Source: Acidobacteriota bacterium (GTDB taxonomy: Bacteria; Acidobacteriota; Terriglobia; Terriglobales; Acidobacteriaceae). From it: DNA of 5,122 nt. Shown one piece after another: positions 4,867-5,122 of the stretch. A program made the position numbers and the translations under genes. Each line of letters begins with the position of its first letter. Positions within the stretch are counted from its first letter, which is position 1. The notes under the pieces were generated by a model that did no database searches, was not told the DNA's origin, and was given only the letters and a program-made list of their open reading frames with translations. The stretch covers positions 1 to 5,122 of the forward strand of contig JAJZIF010000323.1 in the NCBI GenBank assembly GCA_021810735.1, given 5' to 3'.

Positions 4867-5122
4867 CTAAAGACTTGCGAATTCGCGCAAGTAATTGCGA
4901 CTGCCGACCGCACTTTTCAACGGATCGGCGTCCGGTAGAGTAGTGTCGATATCCTGCTCAAAAACGGCCCAGCCATCAAAGTTGGATTTTCCGAGCTCGC
5001 GAATTACGCCTACCAGGTCCACATCGCCTTTTCCAAGTTCACAGAAGACACCCCGACGAATGGCATCGAGATAGGGGATTTTGCCGCGACGCGCCTCGTT
5101 CAAAATGTTGACGTGAACATCC
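4867..5122 (-). CDS. IolE-like sugar phosphate isomerase/epimerase, C-terminal part (cut by window edge)
   Basis: The minus-strand frame is open from the window edge to a TAG at 4867-4869, giving the last 84 residues of a protein that continues beyond base 5122. The fragment reads DVHVN at its visible start, then YLDAIRRGVFCELGKGDVDLVGVI, and further on FDGWAVFEQDIDTTLPDADP and SRNYLREF near the end. This order (a His-containing strand, G-x-F-x-x-L-G-x-G-x-V-D, GW-x-x-x-EQD) matches the C-terminal half of the xylose-isomerase-like TIM barrel found in inosose dehydratase (IolE) and related epimerases, where the Glu of EQD is a metal ligand. It is convergent with the kinase gene and on the same strand as the lacI-iolG pair. 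IolE is the nearest match I can suggest; a general sugar phosphate isomerase/epimerase is the safer name. The start lies outside the window. Confidence 0.78.
   Translation of the reverse strand, partial: DVHVNILNEARRGKIPYLDAIRRGVFCELGKGDVDLVGVIRELGKSNFDGWAVFEQDIDTTLPDADPLKSAVGSRNYLREFASL

Noticed and set aside
4732..4938. Plus-strand frame of 68 codons running through the inverted repeat
   Set aside because: Most of it is repeat DNA and it overlaps the IolE-like gene on the other strand; it has no convincing ribosome binding site.
5106..5119. TGTTGACGTGAACA, another operator-like near-palindrome
   Set aside because: It lies within the coding sequence of the IolE-like gene, agrees poorly with the site before lacI in the inner positions, and is not near a start.

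Overview
The window looks like an ordinary chromosomal stretch from a soil-type bacterium, most likely an Acidobacteriota (Terriglobia-like) genome. This placement is inferred from two things: the style of the proteins, and the dispersed hairpin repeats at the right end (a GGCACGAC/GTCGTGCC hairpin followed by a GGGCT/AGCCC hairpin, and a 'TCATTCTGA...GAAGAATCC' inverted repeat), which I remember as common in acidobacterial intergenic DNA. No rRNA, tRNA or CRISPR is visible.

Layout from left to right: (1) the last 45 codons of an unidentified plus-strand gene, with a hydrophobic start and a charged tail, ending at 139; (2) an intergenic hairpin (155-182) between convergent genes; (3) a minus-strand acyl-CoA delta-9-type fatty acid desaturase (204-1151) with all three histidine boxes and the extra Asn/His ligands; (4) a minus-strand pair, lacI-type regulator (start 3387) followed 42 bp later by an inositol 2-dehydrogenase-like Gfo/Idh/MocA oxidoreductase (start 2295); (5) a 168-bp divergent intergenic region holding a good lacI promoter and a LacI-type palindromic operator; (6) a plus-strand PfkB-family sugar kinase (3556-4497); (7) a 369-bp gene-free stretch made almost entirely of two repeat elements; (8) the C-terminal end of a minus-strand IolE-like sugar phosphate isomerase/epimerase, cut by the window edge.

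The carbohydrate genes fit together as a small sugar/inositol utilisation locus. The IolG-like enzyme would oxidise a cyclitol or sugar, the IolE-like protein could act on the keto product (inosose dehydratase in the classical pathway), the PfkB kinase could phosphorylate a downstream keto-sugar acid or sugar, and the LacI protein would sense an intermediate. The substrate is not proven by sequence. The desaturase is functionally unrelated (membrane lipid unsaturation) and has its own strong ribosome binding site.

The two most interesting observations are a 163-bp MITE-like element, flanked by a perfect 8-bp direct repeat, inserted exactly at the stop codon of the kinase gene, and a LacI-type operator lying over the predicted start of a nearly leaderless lacI transcript. 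I do not see a clearly novel multi-gene system in this window.
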